Shown here: piece after piece, positions 22,069 through 30,301 of the stretch
Layout: every line of letters begins with the position of its first letter
How positions within the stretch are numbered: the stretch's first letter is position 1
Assembly: GCF_009604425.1 (NCBI RefSeq)
Contig: NZ_WEGI01000025.1
Span: forward strand, 1-38,238
Reading direction: 5' to 3'
Source: Nocardia aurantia
GTDB taxonomy: Bacteria; Actinomycetota; Actinomycetes; Mycobacteriales; Mycobacteriaceae
Length of the DNA: 38,238 nt
Program-made: the position numbers and the translations under genes
Notes under the pieces: model-generated
Databases searched by the model: none
What the model was told of the DNA's origin: nothing
What the model saw: only the letters and a program-made list of their open reading frames with translations

Positions 22069-23289
22069 ATGGGATTCGCGTTCGGATTCGTGCTGTTCGC
22101 GATCGGCATAACGGTGTCGGTCGCGCTGCACGAGTGCGGTCACATGTGGACGGCCCAGGCCACCGGCATGAAGGTCCGGCGGTACTTCGTCGGCTTCGGC
22201 CCGAAGGTCTGGTCGTTCCGCCGGGGCGAGACCGAGTACGGCGTCAAGGCGCTGCCGCTGGGCGGCTTCTGCGATATCGCGGGCATGACCGCGCTGGACG
22301 AGCTCGAGCCCGAGGAACTCGACCGGGCCATGTACCGGCAGGCCACCTGGAAGCGGCTGCTGGTCATGATCGGCGGCATCCTGATGAACTTCCTGCTCGG
22401 CTTCCTGCTGATCGTGCTGCTCGCCGTGGCGTGGGGGCTGCCCCGGCTGGACAGCCCGCCGGCCACCCAGATCGCCCCGGCCGGCTGCGTCGCCGCCCAG
22501 AACCCCGACGGCAGCGCGGCGCCCTGCACCGGCGACGGTCCCGCCCAGGTGGCGGGCCTGAAGCGCGGCGACCTGGTGACCGCGGTGGACGGCACCCCGA
22601 TCAAGACCTGGGACCAGTTCAAGGCCCGCACCGAGGCCGCGACCGGCCCGCTCACCTACACCGTGCGCCGCGACGGGCAGACCATGGACATCCGGGTGGT
22701 GCCCGAGCGGGTCGCCACCTATCCGGTGAATCCCGACACCAAGGTCCGCAGCACCACGCCGGTCCTGGTCGGCAAGGTCGGTGTCGGGCAGGACTACTAC
22801 GAGCCGCAGAAGTACAACGTGCTCGCCGCGCTGCCCGCGTCCGCGTCGTTCACCGGGGACATGTTCGGCAAGACCTTCCAATCGCTGGCGCAGATGCCCA
22901 CCAAGGTCGTCAACCTGTGGCACGCGGTCACCGGCGGCGTCCGCGATCCGGACACCCCGGTCAGCGTGTACGGCGCCAGCAAGATCGGCGGCGAGACCGC
23001 CGAGCACGGCATGTGGGGCGCGTTCGTGCTGGTCCTGGCGAGTCTGAACTTCTTCCTGGGCGCCTTCAACCTGCTGCCGCTGCTGCCGCTGGACGGCGGG
23101 CACATCGCGGTCGTCCTCTACGAGAAGCTGCGCAACTCGCTGCGCGGCCGCCGCGGCCTGGCCCCCGGCGCACCCGTCGACTACCTGAAACTCCTGCCCG
23201 CGACCTACGTGGTGGTCGTGATCGGCGGCGCGTACATGATCCTCACCGTCGTCGCCGACATCGTGAACCCGATCAAGCTGTTCCCCTGA
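22069..23289 (+). CDS. rip1: Site-2 intramembrane metalloprotease Rip1 (M50)
   Basis: A 406-aa RseP-type intramembrane protease that cleaves anti-sigma factors and other membrane proteins, influencing envelope composition in mycobacteria. The zinc motif HECGH (His21, Glu22, His25) lies in the first membrane segment. GFCDIAGM follows in the conserved loop, a PDZ domain occupies about 150-235 (GLKRGDLVTAVDG), and the third metal ligand is Asp342 in LDGGH. NLLPLLPLDGGH is the family's C-terminal signature. About four membrane segments are visible. AGGAAGGG upstream of ATG 22069 is the ribosome-binding site, although spaced a little far. Linked with dxr as in M. tuberculosis Rv2870c-Rv2869c. Confidence 0.94.
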   Translation: MGFAFGFVLFAIGITVSVALHECGHMWTAQATGMKVRRYFVGFGPKVWSFRRGETEYGVKALPLGGFCDIAGMTALDELEPEELDRAMYRQATWKRLLVMIGGILMNFLLGFLLIVLLAVAWGLPRLDSPPATQIAPAGCVAAQNPDGSAAPCTGDGPAQVAGLKRGDLVTAVDGTPIKTWDQFKARTEAATGPLTYTVRRDGQTMDIRVVPERVATYPVNPDTKVRSTTPVLVGKVGVGQDYYEPQKYNVLAALPASASFTGDMFGKTFQSLAQMPTKVVNLWHAVTGGVRDPDTPVSVYGASKIGGETAEHGMWGAFVLVLASLNFFLGAFNLLPLLPLDGGHIAVVLYEKLRNSLRGRRGLAPGAPVDYLKLLPATYVVVVIGGAYMILTVVADIVNPIKLFP

Positions 23290-23372
23290 TCGGGCCCGGC
23301 CCGGGATTCAACCTGGGCGAAACATGCTCCGGCTAGCGTCGGGATCCGCACGAACGGCGAGAGGATGCGGCG

Positions 23373-23813
23373 ATGACGAAGAAGGCGGCGGGCGAGGCCG
23401 TACTGGCGGCCAAGCAGCGGCTGGGGATCGGCTGGGCACAGCTGGCCGAGGCGATCGGCCGGCCGCCGGCGTGGACGGTGGCGGCCCTGCTCGGGCAGCA
23501 TCCGGTACCCGAGGCGGAGGCGAGGATCGTCGTCCGGGTGCTGGAACTCGACGACGACGTGCGCTGGGCGCTCCAGGCGCAGCCGACCCGCGGCGCACTG
23601 GAGTCGCCGGTGCCCACCGACCCCACGATCTACCGCTTCTACGAGGTGCTGCAGGTCTACGGGCCCGCGATCAAGGAACTCATCCACGAGGAGTTCGGCG
23701 ACGGGATCATGAGCGCGATCAACTTCCGGCTCGACGTGCGGCGCGAAGCCGATCCGGCCGGGGACCGGGTGGTCGTGACGCTGGACGGGAAATTCCTCCC
23801 CTATCAGTGGTAA
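23373..23813 (+). CDS. cynS: Cyanate hydratase (cyanase)
   Basis: Converts cyanate plus bicarbonate to ammonia and CO2, as a decamer in the cytoplasm. The 146-aa product has an N-terminal helix-turn-helix-like domain (about 1-75) and the catalytic C-terminal domain. The three invariant active-site residues are present: Arg88 and Glu91 in YRFYE, and Ser114 in GIMSAINF. Family members are about 150-156 aa, so this is full-length. GAGAGG lies 7 nt before ATG 23373. It sits between rip1 and ispG, which are adjacent in mycobacteria, and has no carbonic anhydrase or cyanate transporter beside it. Function is clear from sequence; reason for this position is not. Confidence 0.93.
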   Translation: MTKKAAGEAVLAAKQRLGIGWAQLAEAIGRPPAWTVAALLGQHPVPEAEARIVVRVLELDDDVRWALQAQPTRGALESPVPTDPTIYRFYEVLQVYGPAIKELIHEEFGDGIMSAINFRLDVRREADPAGDRVVVTLDGKFLPYQW

Positions 23814-23844
23814 GGGGGGTTTCGGGTCCGGATCCGCGGGCATC

Positions 23845-23858
23845 CCGGGCTCGCCCGG
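23845..23858. terminator. CCGGGCTCGCCCGG hairpin downstream of cynS
   Basis: A perfect short stem with a CTCG tetraloop, 31 nt after the cynS stop. The same 16-mer (with following CT) recurs after the PBP gene at 28033. Its position fits a weak terminator before ispG. Confidence 0.4.
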
Positions 23859-23947
23859 CTCCGAATGACTGATGGCGGATCCCCAGAGGTGTGGCTTCCG
23901 CAGGGGGTTGTCGGCGTCCTCACAACACCCCCGTCACTCTCCGGCAC

Positions 23948-23953
23948 TAGACT
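23948..23953 (+). promoter_or_regulatory. Possible -10 box (TAGACT) upstream of ispG
   Basis: TAGACT matches TANNNT and lies 46 nt before the GTG at 23999. No good -35 is visible. If real, ispG has its own promoter in addition to any read-through from the dxr-rip1-cynS direction. Confidence 0.3.
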
Positions 23954-23998
23954 CGGGCGGCGAACGTGGAGCACGCAGACGAAAGTAGGCAGCCGAAG

Positions 23999-25156
23999 GT
24001 GAGTACAGCCGTCGCATTGGGAATCCCAGCCGCACCAGCGGCGGTCCTAGCGCCGCGCCGTCAGACACGCCAACTGCGAGTGGGCAGCGTCGGGGTCGGC
24101 AGCGACCACCCGATCTCCGTCCAGTCGATGACCACCACCAAGACCCACGACGTGAACGCGACGTTGCAGCAGATCGCCGAATTGACCGCGGCCGGTTGCG
24201 ATATCGTCCGCGTCGCCTGCCCCCGGCAGGAGGACGCCGACGCACTGGCGACGATCGCGCGCAAATCGCAGATCCCCGTCATCGCCGACATCCACTTCCA
24301 GCCGCGCTACATCTTCGCCGCGATCGACGCGGGATGTGCTGCGGTGCGGGTGAATCCGGGCAACATCAAGGAGTTCGACGGCCGCGTCGGCGAGGTCGCC
24401 AAGGCCGCCGCCGCGGCGGGCATCCCGATCCGCATCGGCGTCAACGCCGGCTCGCTGGACAAGCGCATGCTCGAGAAGTACGGCAAGGCCACCCCGGAGG
24501 CGCTGGTCGAATCGGCGCTGTGGGAGGCCTCGCTGTTCGAGGAGCACGGCTTCGGCGACATCAAGATCTCGGTGAAGCACAACGATCCGGTGATCATGGT
24601 CGAGGCGTACCGGCAGCTGGCGGCGGCCTGCGACTATCCGCTGCATCTCGGTGTCACCGAGGCCGGGCCGGCCTTCCAGGGCACCATCAAGTCGGCGGTG
24701 GCGTTCGGCGCGCTGCTCAGCGAGGGCATCGGCGACACCATCCGGGTCTCGCTGTCGGCGCCGCCGGCCGAGGAGATCAAGGTCGGGTCGCAGATCCTGC
24801 AGTCGCTGAACCTGCGGCCGCGCAAGCTCGAGATCGTCTCCTGCCCGTCCTGCGGGCGGGCCCAGGTCGACGTGTACACCCTCGCCGACCAGGTCACCGC
24901 CGGCCTCGAGGGTATGGAGGTGCCGCTGCGGGTCGCCGTCATGGGTTGCGTCGTCAACGGCCCCGGTGAGGCCCGCGAGGCCGACCTCGGCGTGGCCTCC
25001 GGCAACGGCAAGGGCCAGATCTTCGTCAAGGGCGAGGTCATCAAGACCGTGCCCGAACACCTGATCGTGGAGACCCTCATCGAGGAGGCCCTGCGGCTGG
25101 CCGAGCAGATGGGCACCGGCGAAGGCACCGGCGGACCGGTCGTCGAGGTCGGTTAG
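23999..25156 (+). CDS. ispG: 4-hydroxy-3-methylbut-2-enyl diphosphate synthase (IspG/GcpE)
   Basis: The penultimate MEP-pathway enzyme, an iron-sulfur protein that reduces MEcPP to HMBPP. The 385-aa product has the TIM-barrel start (RVGSVGVGSDHPISVQSMTT) and VRVACP. The C-terminal [4Fe-4S] ligands are in SCPSCGR and CVVNGPGEA, with VASGNGKG after them. Start: GTG 23999 with GAAG just upstream; an in-frame GTG at 23966 is possible. It is separated from rip1 by cynS and about 710 nt. It shares a pathway with dxr upstream. The following acetyltransferase begins 43 nt after its stop, as in mycobacteria. Confidence 0.95.
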   Translation: MSTAVALGIPAAPAAVLAPRRQTRQLRVGSVGVGSDHPISVQSMTTTKTHDVNATLQQIAELTAAGCDIVRVACPRQEDADALATIARKSQIPVIADIHFQPRYIFAAIDAGCAAVRVNPGNIKEFDGRVGEVAKAAAAAGIPIRIGVNAGSLDKRMLEKYGKATPEALVESALWEASLFEEHGFGDIKISVKHNDPVIMVEAYRQLAAACDYPLHLGVTEAGPAFQGTIKSAVAFGALLSEGIGDTIRVSLSAPPAEEIKVGSQILQSLNLRPRKLEIVSCPSCGRAQVDVYTLADQVTAGLEGMEVPLRVAVMGCVVNGPGEAREADLGVASGNGKGQIFVKGEVIKTVPEHLIVETLIEEALRLAEQMGTGEGTGGPVVEVG

Positions 25157-25198
25157 GCGTACGAAACACCAGCGCATCCGCACAGTTCGTGGCAGGCT

Positions 25199-26068
25199 GT
25201 GAAGGTGCGGAGTGTGCTGGATCCGAGACGGTCACGCAGCACGGGCGTTCGCCAACTGTCCAACCGCGACGTGGCGCAGGTGCTCCGGGTGCTGGACAGT
25301 GATCCGGTGGCGTGCTGCATGGTGGCCGCGCGACTGCAGGAATGCGGTGTGGACACCAGGGCAGGCGGCCACGGCGAACTGTGGACGCGCAGCAGTCCGG
25401 CCGACTCACTGTGCTTCTCGGGCGCCAATCTGATGCCGCTGCGCGGCGACCGGGACGATCTGCACGCGTTCGCGGAGCGGGCGGCCCGATGGCCGCGGGT
25501 GTGCTCGTCGGTGGTCGGCCGCAAGGAGCTCGCGCTGCCGCTGTGGGAGCTGCTGGCCGATCGCTGGGGACCGCCGCGGGAACTGCGGCCCGACCAGCCG
25601 CTGCTGGCGCTGGACGGGCCCGCGCGGATCGTCGCCGATCCGCTGGTGCGGCGGGTGCGGCTGGACGAACTGGACCGCTACCTGGTCGCCGCGGTGGCGA
25701 TGTTCACCGAGGAGATCGGGGTCGACCCGCGCGCCGGCGACGGCGGCCGCAGCTACCGCCGCCGGGTCGCGAACCTGATCCAGTCCGGCCGGGCCTGGGC
25801 CCGGTTCGAGGACGGTGAGGTCGTCTACAAGGCGGAGGTCGGTGCGATGTCCCGCCGCACCGGCCAGATCCAGGGTGTGTGGGTGCATCCGGAGTGGCGC
25901 GGGCGCGGGATCGGCACCTCGGGTACCGCGGCGCTGGCGAACGCCGTGGTCGCCACCGGCCGCACGGCCAGCCTCTACGTGAACAACTTCAACGAGGTGG
26001 CCCGCCGCTCGTACGCGAGGATCGGCTTCGACCAGGTCGCCACCTTCGCCACCGTCCTGGTCGACTGA
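25199..26068 (+). CDS. GNAT-family acetyltransferase with DUF4081 domain (Rv2867c-like)
   Basis: A 289-aa protein in two parts: an N-terminal DUF4081-like domain (about 20-140) and a C-terminal GNAT domain (about 150-285). The acetyl-CoA loop is VHPEWRGRGIGTSG, and LYVNNFNEVARRSYARIGF is the usual GNAT end. It is the counterpart of Rv2867c, which follows ispG in M. tuberculosis. Acceptor unknown: cell-wall precursor, protein or small molecule. Start: GTG 25199 by length; GTGs at 25205 and 25214 are in frame and equally weak in ribosome-binding site. It is probably co-transcribed with ispG and precedes the PBP by 92 nt. Confidence 0.88.
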   Translation: MKVRSVLDPRRSRSTGVRQLSNRDVAQVLRVLDSDPVACCMVAARLQECGVDTRAGGHGELWTRSSPADSLCFSGANLMPLRGDRDDLHAFAERAARWPRVCSSVVGRKELALPLWELLADRWGPPRELRPDQPLLALDGPARIVADPLVRRVRLDELDRYLVAAVAMFTEEIGVDPRAGDGGRSYRRRVANLIQSGRAWARFEDGEVVYKAEVGAMSRRTGQIQGVWVHPEWRGRGIGTSGTAALANAVVATGRTASLYVNNFNEVARRSYARIGFDQVATFATVLVD

Positions 26069-26145
26069 ACGGGTATTTCGGACACCACTTTCGAAGCGGC
26101 GGCGGCACATTCGCGTGTCGGACGGCCGGCGCGGTGGTGGCTGTC

Positions 26146-26151
26146 TACGAT
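26146..26151 (+). promoter_or_regulatory. Candidate -10 box for near-leaderless transcription of the PBP gene
   Basis: TACGAT fits TANNNT and ends 9 nt before ATG 26161, so transcription would begin within a few bases of the start codon. No ribosome-binding site precedes the ATG, consistent with a leaderless mRNA, which is common in actinobacteria. Confidence 0.35.
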
Positions 26152-26160
26152 TACGCACCG

Positions 26161-27984
26161 ATGTCGACACAGGTGCTGCTGCGTTGCGTTACCGCCGCCG
26201 CTTCGGCCGCGGTCCTCGTCACCGCCGCGGGCGGGTGTGCCGCCGGGCGGCACGGGCCGGCCGCCGCGGCGGACGAATTCGTCTCGGCGTTCGCCCGGCA
26301 CGACACGAGCGCCGCCGCGGCGCTCACCAATCACCCCGATCACGCCGCCGAATCCCTCGCCGCGGCCTGGGACGACCTACAGGCCGAACAGCTGACCGCG
26401 CACGTCGGCGCCGCCCGCATCGCCGGCGACACCGCGACGGTCGAGTACACCTACCGGTGGCGACTGCCCAAGCGGCGCAACTGGTCCTACACCGGGGTGC
26501 TGCAGATGGGCCGCAGCGAGGGGCGCTGGCAGGTGCGCTGGTCGGCCTCGGACATCCACCCGAAGCTGGGCGACACCCAGCGGCTCGAGTTGCGCGCGCT
26601 GCCCGCCCCGCGGGCCCGGGTCAACGAACGGGCCGGCAGCGATGTGCTGATTCCCGGTGTGGTGCACATCATCTCGTTCACCGCGTCCGGTACTCCGGAG
26701 CCGGCGGCCGCGGCCGGGGCGCTGGCCGCCGCGCTGAACCCGGTCGACCACACCGTGACCACCGATTCGGTCCTGGCCGCCACCCGCCGCCGGTTCGCGG
26801 GCCCGGTCCAGGTGGCGATGCTGAACGACGACGAATTCGACCAGGTGAGTGGGCAATTGACCGGGATACCCGGCGTCGGCGCCGACCGGCAGTGGGATCT
26901 GCTGCCCACCGATCGCGGTTTCGCGCCGGATCTGCTGGCGGAGGTGCGCAAGACCGTCATCGACGAGGTCGACGGCAAGGCGGGCTGGAGTGTGGTCACC
27001 GTCAACGCCAACGGGGTGGACACCGATGTGCTCACCGAATCGGAACCCCAACCGGCGCCGTCGTTCTCGCTGAGTGTCGACCGGTTCGTGCAGAACGCCG
27101 CGCAGCAGGCCGTCGACCGGCCCGCCGATCCGGCGATGATGGTGGTCGTGCAGCCCTCCACCGGGGCGATCCTGGCGGTGGCGCAGAACCGGGCCGCCGA
27201 CGCCGACGGGCCCGTCGCGATGATCGGCCTGTATCCGCCGGGTTCGACCTTCAAGACGGTGACCGCGGTGGCGGCGATGGACCGCGGCATGGCCACCCCG
27301 GACACCGTGCTGCCCTGTCCGCGCGACGTGATCATCGGCAACCGGACCATCCCCAACTACAACCAGTTCACCATCGGCGACGCGCCGATGTCGGACGCCT
27401 ACGAGCGCTCCTGCAACACCACCTTCGCGAAGCTGGCCAGCGAATTGCCCGCGGACGCACTGACTTCCACCGCCGCCGCGTTCGGGATCGGCCCGGACTA
27501 CACGGTCGCGGGGATGACCACGGTCTCCGGCTCGGTGCCGCGCGCCGACGACCTCATCCAGCGCACCGAGGACGGCATCGGACAGGGCCGGGTCCTGGTC
27601 AGCCCGTTCGGCATGGCGCTGCTGGCCGCCACGGTGGCGCGGGGTTCCGTGCCGGTGCCGTATCTGATCTCGGGACACGAGACCAAGATCGGGGCCAAAC
27701 CGGACGCCCCCGGCGTGCCCGCCCTGTCCGAGGAGGTGCTGGACGGACTGCGGTCGATGATGCGCAAGGTGGTCACCGGCGGCACCGCGGGCCGCATCGC
27801 CGACATGGGTGAGGTGTTCGGCAAGACCGGTGAGGCGGAGGTGGACGGCGGATCGCACTCGTGGTTCGTCGGTTACCGCGGTGATCTGGCGTTCGCGACG
27901 TTGCTGGTTCGCGGGGGTAGTTCGGATCACGCGGTGGCGGTGACGCGGGACATGCTGGCCGCGTTGCCGCCGGGGTCCGCGTAG
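26161..27984 (+). CDS. Penicillin-binding protein, lipoprotein class B (Rv2864c-like)
   Basis: A 607-aa D,D-transpeptidase that cross-links peptidoglycan outside the membrane. The signal ends in the lipobox TAAGGC with Cys26, so it is a predicted lipoprotein. Next comes an NTF2/MecA-N-like domain (about 35-155), then a dimerisation region and the transpeptidase domain (about 310-600). All three active-site motifs are intact: STFK (Ser362, Lys365), SCN (Ser417-Asn419) and KTG (Lys555). M. tuberculosis Rv2864c has the same layout and lies in the same gene neighbourhood. In that species the relFG toxin-antitoxin genes lie between; none is present here. Confidence 0.93.
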   Translation: MSTQVLLRCVTAAASAAVLVTAAGGCAAGRHGPAAAADEFVSAFARHDTSAAAALTNHPDHAAESLAAAWDDLQAEQLTAHVGAARIAGDTATVEYTYRWRLPKRRNWSYTGVLQMGRSEGRWQVRWSASDIHPKLGDTQRLELRALPAPRARVNERAGSDVLIPGVVHIISFTASGTPEPAAAAGALAAALNPVDHTVTTDSVLAATRRRFAGPVQVAMLNDDEFDQVSGQLTGIPGVGADRQWDLLPTDRGFAPDLLAEVRKTVIDEVDGKAGWSVVTVNANGVDTDVLTESEPQPAPSFSLSVDRFVQNAAQQAVDRPADPAMMVVVQPSTGAILAVAQNRAADADGPVAMIGLYPPGSTFKTVTAVAAMDRGMATPDTVLPCPRDVIIGNRTIPNYNQFTIGDAPMSDAYERSCNTTFAKLASELPADALTSTAAAFGIGPDYTVAGMTTVSGSVPRADDLIQRTEDGIGQGRVLVSPFGMALLAATVARGSVPVPYLISGHETKIGAKPDAPGVPALSEEVLDGLRSMMRKVVTGGTAGRIADMGEVFGKTGEAEVDGGSHSWFVGYRGDLAFATLLVRGGSSDHAVAVTRDMLAALPPGSA

Positions 27985-28032
27985 GCCGCGTGACGCACGG
28001 CGGCCGAACGTAAGACCCGCAGCCGCCGGGGA

Positions 28033-28046
28033 CCGGGCTCGCCCGG
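28033..28046. terminator. CCGGGCTCGCCCGG hairpin downstream of the PBP gene
   Basis: The same perfect stem with CTCG tetraloop as at 23845, 48 nt after the PBP stop. It is the first hairpin of a 280-nt convergent gap. Confidence 0.4.
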
Positions 28047-28103
28047 CTGCCGAGGCCGATCGGCCGCTCAGCGAATTGTCCACCAGCGCAGATGTGTTCG
28101 GCT

Positions 28104-28256
28104 CCGGATCAGATCCGGCGAACCAGGACGATGGGCCGGCTCCGGAAGTACCGTGGCCGAGCCGAGCCGGGCAAACCCGGCCGAGCCGGGCCACGTCGAT
28201 GGGTGCCGGGCCACATCGAGCCGTACCGGGCCGGGTGGGGCGAGCCGAGGCCGGGC
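28104..28256. repeat. Palindrome and degenerate ~20-bp tandem repeat in the convergent PBP/LysR-like gap
   Basis: A perfect palindrome CCGGATC-A-GATCCGG lies at 28104-28118. After it, CCGGGC cores recur at 28167, 28186, 28206, 28226 and 28251, a spacing of 19, 20, 20 and 25 bp. Two units are nearly identical: GCCGGGCCACGTCGA (28185) and GCCGGGCCACATCGA (28205). No coding frame is convincing here. It may be a decayed minisatellite, a binding-site array or a complex terminator. Confidence 0.5.
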
Positions 28257-28264
28257 TCGAAGCT

Positions 28265-28981
28265 TCAGCGGCCGCGACGCCGGGATGGTTTTCGTTGGGC
28301 CGGCGCGGGTTTCCGGCCCGGCGGCGTTCCGGACCGGTTCCGGCTCGTCGTTCCCCCGGTGGCCGAGGTACTGCGCGGGGCGGTCTTGCGGGCCGATTTT
28401 TCTTGTGCCGCAGCGCTTTCCGGAGTGGAGCGGGAGCTGCGTTCGGTGCGGCCGCGGACGATGCCGATGAATTCCTGGACCGCGACGGTGTCGAGGTCGC
28501 GGGGCCAGGCGAGGCCGATCTCGGTGTCGGGGGCGTCGGTGATCACGCGGTTCACCAGATCGCGGCGGTGGTGCAGGCGGGCCAGGGAGTGCGGCATGAC
28601 GGCGGCGCCGCCGACCGCGGCGACCAGTTCCACCGTCGCCGCGAGCGCGTCGAGGTCGGAGGCGTCCTGCATCCGCTCGTCGGCCAGGTCGGCCATGCCG
28701 ACCTCGTCGAACAGGGAGATCGGGTGATCCTTCGGGACCACCACCACCGGTCGTTCCCGGTAGAGCGGGATCAGGTGCAGGTTCTCCCGTTCGATCGGCA
28801 CGCGGACGAAGCACATGTCGACGCGGCCCTCCCGGAGGGCGGTCTCCTGATCCGCCTGCGGGACCTGGATCAGTTCGAGCGGCGTGCCGGGGAAGCGGTC
28901 GGTCCAGCGGCCCGCCCACTTCGCGACGGTCACGCCGGGTACGTATCCGATCCGCAACGCGTCCGCGGCCGACTGGTCCAT
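28265..28981 (-). CDS. LysR substrate-binding-domain protein lacking HTH, with basic C-terminal tail
   Basis: A 238-aa protein whose first 170 residues form a periplasmic-binding-like effector domain of the LysR type. LRIGYVPGVTVAKW and the LREGRVDMCFVR segment are characteristic. There is no N-terminal helix-turn-helix and no signal peptide, so it starts directly at the domain. Residues about 172-238 are a low-complexity tail rich in Arg, Lys, Ser, Thr and Pro, ending SRRRGR. The tail could bind nucleic acid in place of the HTH. I recall similar stand-alone proteins in other mycolata, with no known role. It follows the GH18-like gene by 26 nt on the same strand. Ligand unknown. Confidence 0.78.
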   Translation of the reverse strand: MDQSAADALRIGYVPGVTVAKWAGRWTDRFPGTPLELIQVPQADQETALREGRVDMCFVRVPIERENLHLIPLYRERPVVVVPKDHPISLFDEVGMADLADERMQDASDLDALAATVELVAAVGGAAVMPHSLARLHHRRDLVNRVITDAPDTEIGLAWPRDLDTVAVQEFIGIVRGRTERSSRSTPESAAAQEKSARKTAPRSTSATGGTTSRNRSGTPPGRKPAPAQRKPSRRRGR

Positions 28982-29007
28982 GCGGGCCAGGGTACGTCAG
29001 CCGCCGA

Positions 29008-30072
29008 TCAGTCCGGTCGGCACCAGTCGCTGCGGTAGGCGGCGAGGTCGCCGGGGGTGGCGGTGAAGTCGACGTAGAGCGCGACGCCGAACGACTGGCG
29101 GCCCGGCGCGGTGCGGCTCAGGCCCAGGCGCGCGCCCCGGACGGCGCCGGCCACCGTCTCGGCGTCGCCGTGATGACCGTAGTCCTCGGCCCAGAACGCC
29201 GGCACCCCCATCAGCAACAGGGTCTGCTGCGGGGTGACCTGCAACGCCAGTTTCGTCTGTTGTGCGAGATAGCCACCGTACAAGGACTCGGTGGGCATCC
29301 AGGTGTCGTAGGACATCACCGCGATCTGGTCGACCCGGCGCGCGACCTCCGCGAAATACGACTGCGCCCAGAACTTTCCGTGCCCGGCGAGGGTCACGTA
29401 CAGATGGTGCAATCCCGGCAGCGGATCGATTTGCGGCGCCGACACCGACAGTTGCGCGTGCCGGGCCGTGGTGAGCGCGCGGGTGCGGTCCAGGATGGTC
29501 AGGTAGTCCGGTGATCCGGAGCGCACGGGCTCCAGATCATAGTGCACACCGTCGAATCCGAGGTCGAGCACATGGGATACCGAGTCCAGCAACCGATCCC
29601 GGGTCGCCGGGTCCGCCATGTGCAGCGCGTCGTGCTCGGGCGCCACGAAATCGCCGAGCCAGGACTGGATCCGGACACCGGGCAGCAGCCGATGCGCGGT
29701 GGTGACGAACCAGGCGGCCAGCGGATACAGCCGCGGGTCGAGGCTGCCGTCGTCGGACAGCGGGCCGGTGTGCACGTACAGATCGGTGATGCCGCTACCG
29801 GCCAGCCGCTCCCCCAGCGCCGCCACGTCGGCCTCGGTCTTGCGGCCGTCGACCCAGGCGTGGCCGAGCCAGAACGCATCGTGACCGCGAGTGCGGGCAT
29901 CGTCGGCGGGCCGGCCCAGATCGGCGGTCCACAGGGTGAGCACGGCCGTCAGCGGAAGCAGCAGCACCAGGCACACCACGAGGATCACGCTGAGCGACAC
30001 CCGCCGCAGCCGCGACCAACTCCGCCACCGCGCTCGGATCGACCCGAGCGGCCGCCGCACGAATTCCCGCAT
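29008..30072 (-). CDS. Membrane-anchored GH18-like (chitinase-fold) protein
   Basis: A 354-aa protein with an Arg-rich cytoplasmic start, a single membrane segment (about residues 26-48) and an extracytoplasmic alpha/beta-barrel related to glycoside hydrolase family 18. The catalytic-site motif of GH18, DGxDxDxE, appears as DGVHYDLE (Asp174, Asp179, Glu181). The fourth position is His177 instead of Asp, while the acid/base Glu is kept. VMSYDTWMP is the second GH18-like barrel strand. It may hydrolyse or bind an envelope glycan; activity is uncertain given the His substitution. It is co-directional with the LysR-domain protein downstream. Start: ATG 30072, without a clear ribosome-binding site. 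Confidence 0.75.
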   Translation of the reverse strand: MREFVRRPLGSIRARWRSWSRLRRVSLSVILVVCLVLLLPLTAVLTLWTADLGRPADDARTRGHDAFWLGHAWVDGRKTEADVAALGERLAGSGITDLYVHTGPLSDDGSLDPRLYPLAAWFVTTAHRLLPGVRIQSWLGDFVAPEHDALHMADPATRDRLLDSVSHVLDLGFDGVHYDLEPVRSGSPDYLTILDRTRALTTARHAQLSVSAPQIDPLPGLHHLYVTLAGHGKFWAQSYFAEVARRVDQIAVMSYDTWMPTESLYGGYLAQQTKLALQVTPQQTLLLMGVPAFWAEDYGHHGDAETVAGAVRGARLGLSRTAPGRQSFGVALYVDFTATPGDLAAYRSDWCRPD

Positions 30073-30301
30073 CCCGCAATGCTATGCGGTCCCCGTGCCC
30101 TCGAGCAGCCCGATCCGGGGACGCGGACCGCGCGGCCCGCAACCGAATTCGAGCCGGTACCGTGCACTCCCTGAATCGTCCGCTCGCGCCGGGGATCCGG
30201 CACCTCTGATGCGTTGGACCTCCTCCTGATCGAGTGACGAGGGTGGTCCGTCTCCGGCATCGGCGGACCGGATGGTCTGCGCGTTGTGGAAACATGGATT
30301 C

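Noticed and set aside
20770..23103. 777-codon antisense frame over dxr and rip1
   Set aside because: It lies opposite two unmistakable conserved genes; its length is a by-product of third-position GC bias.
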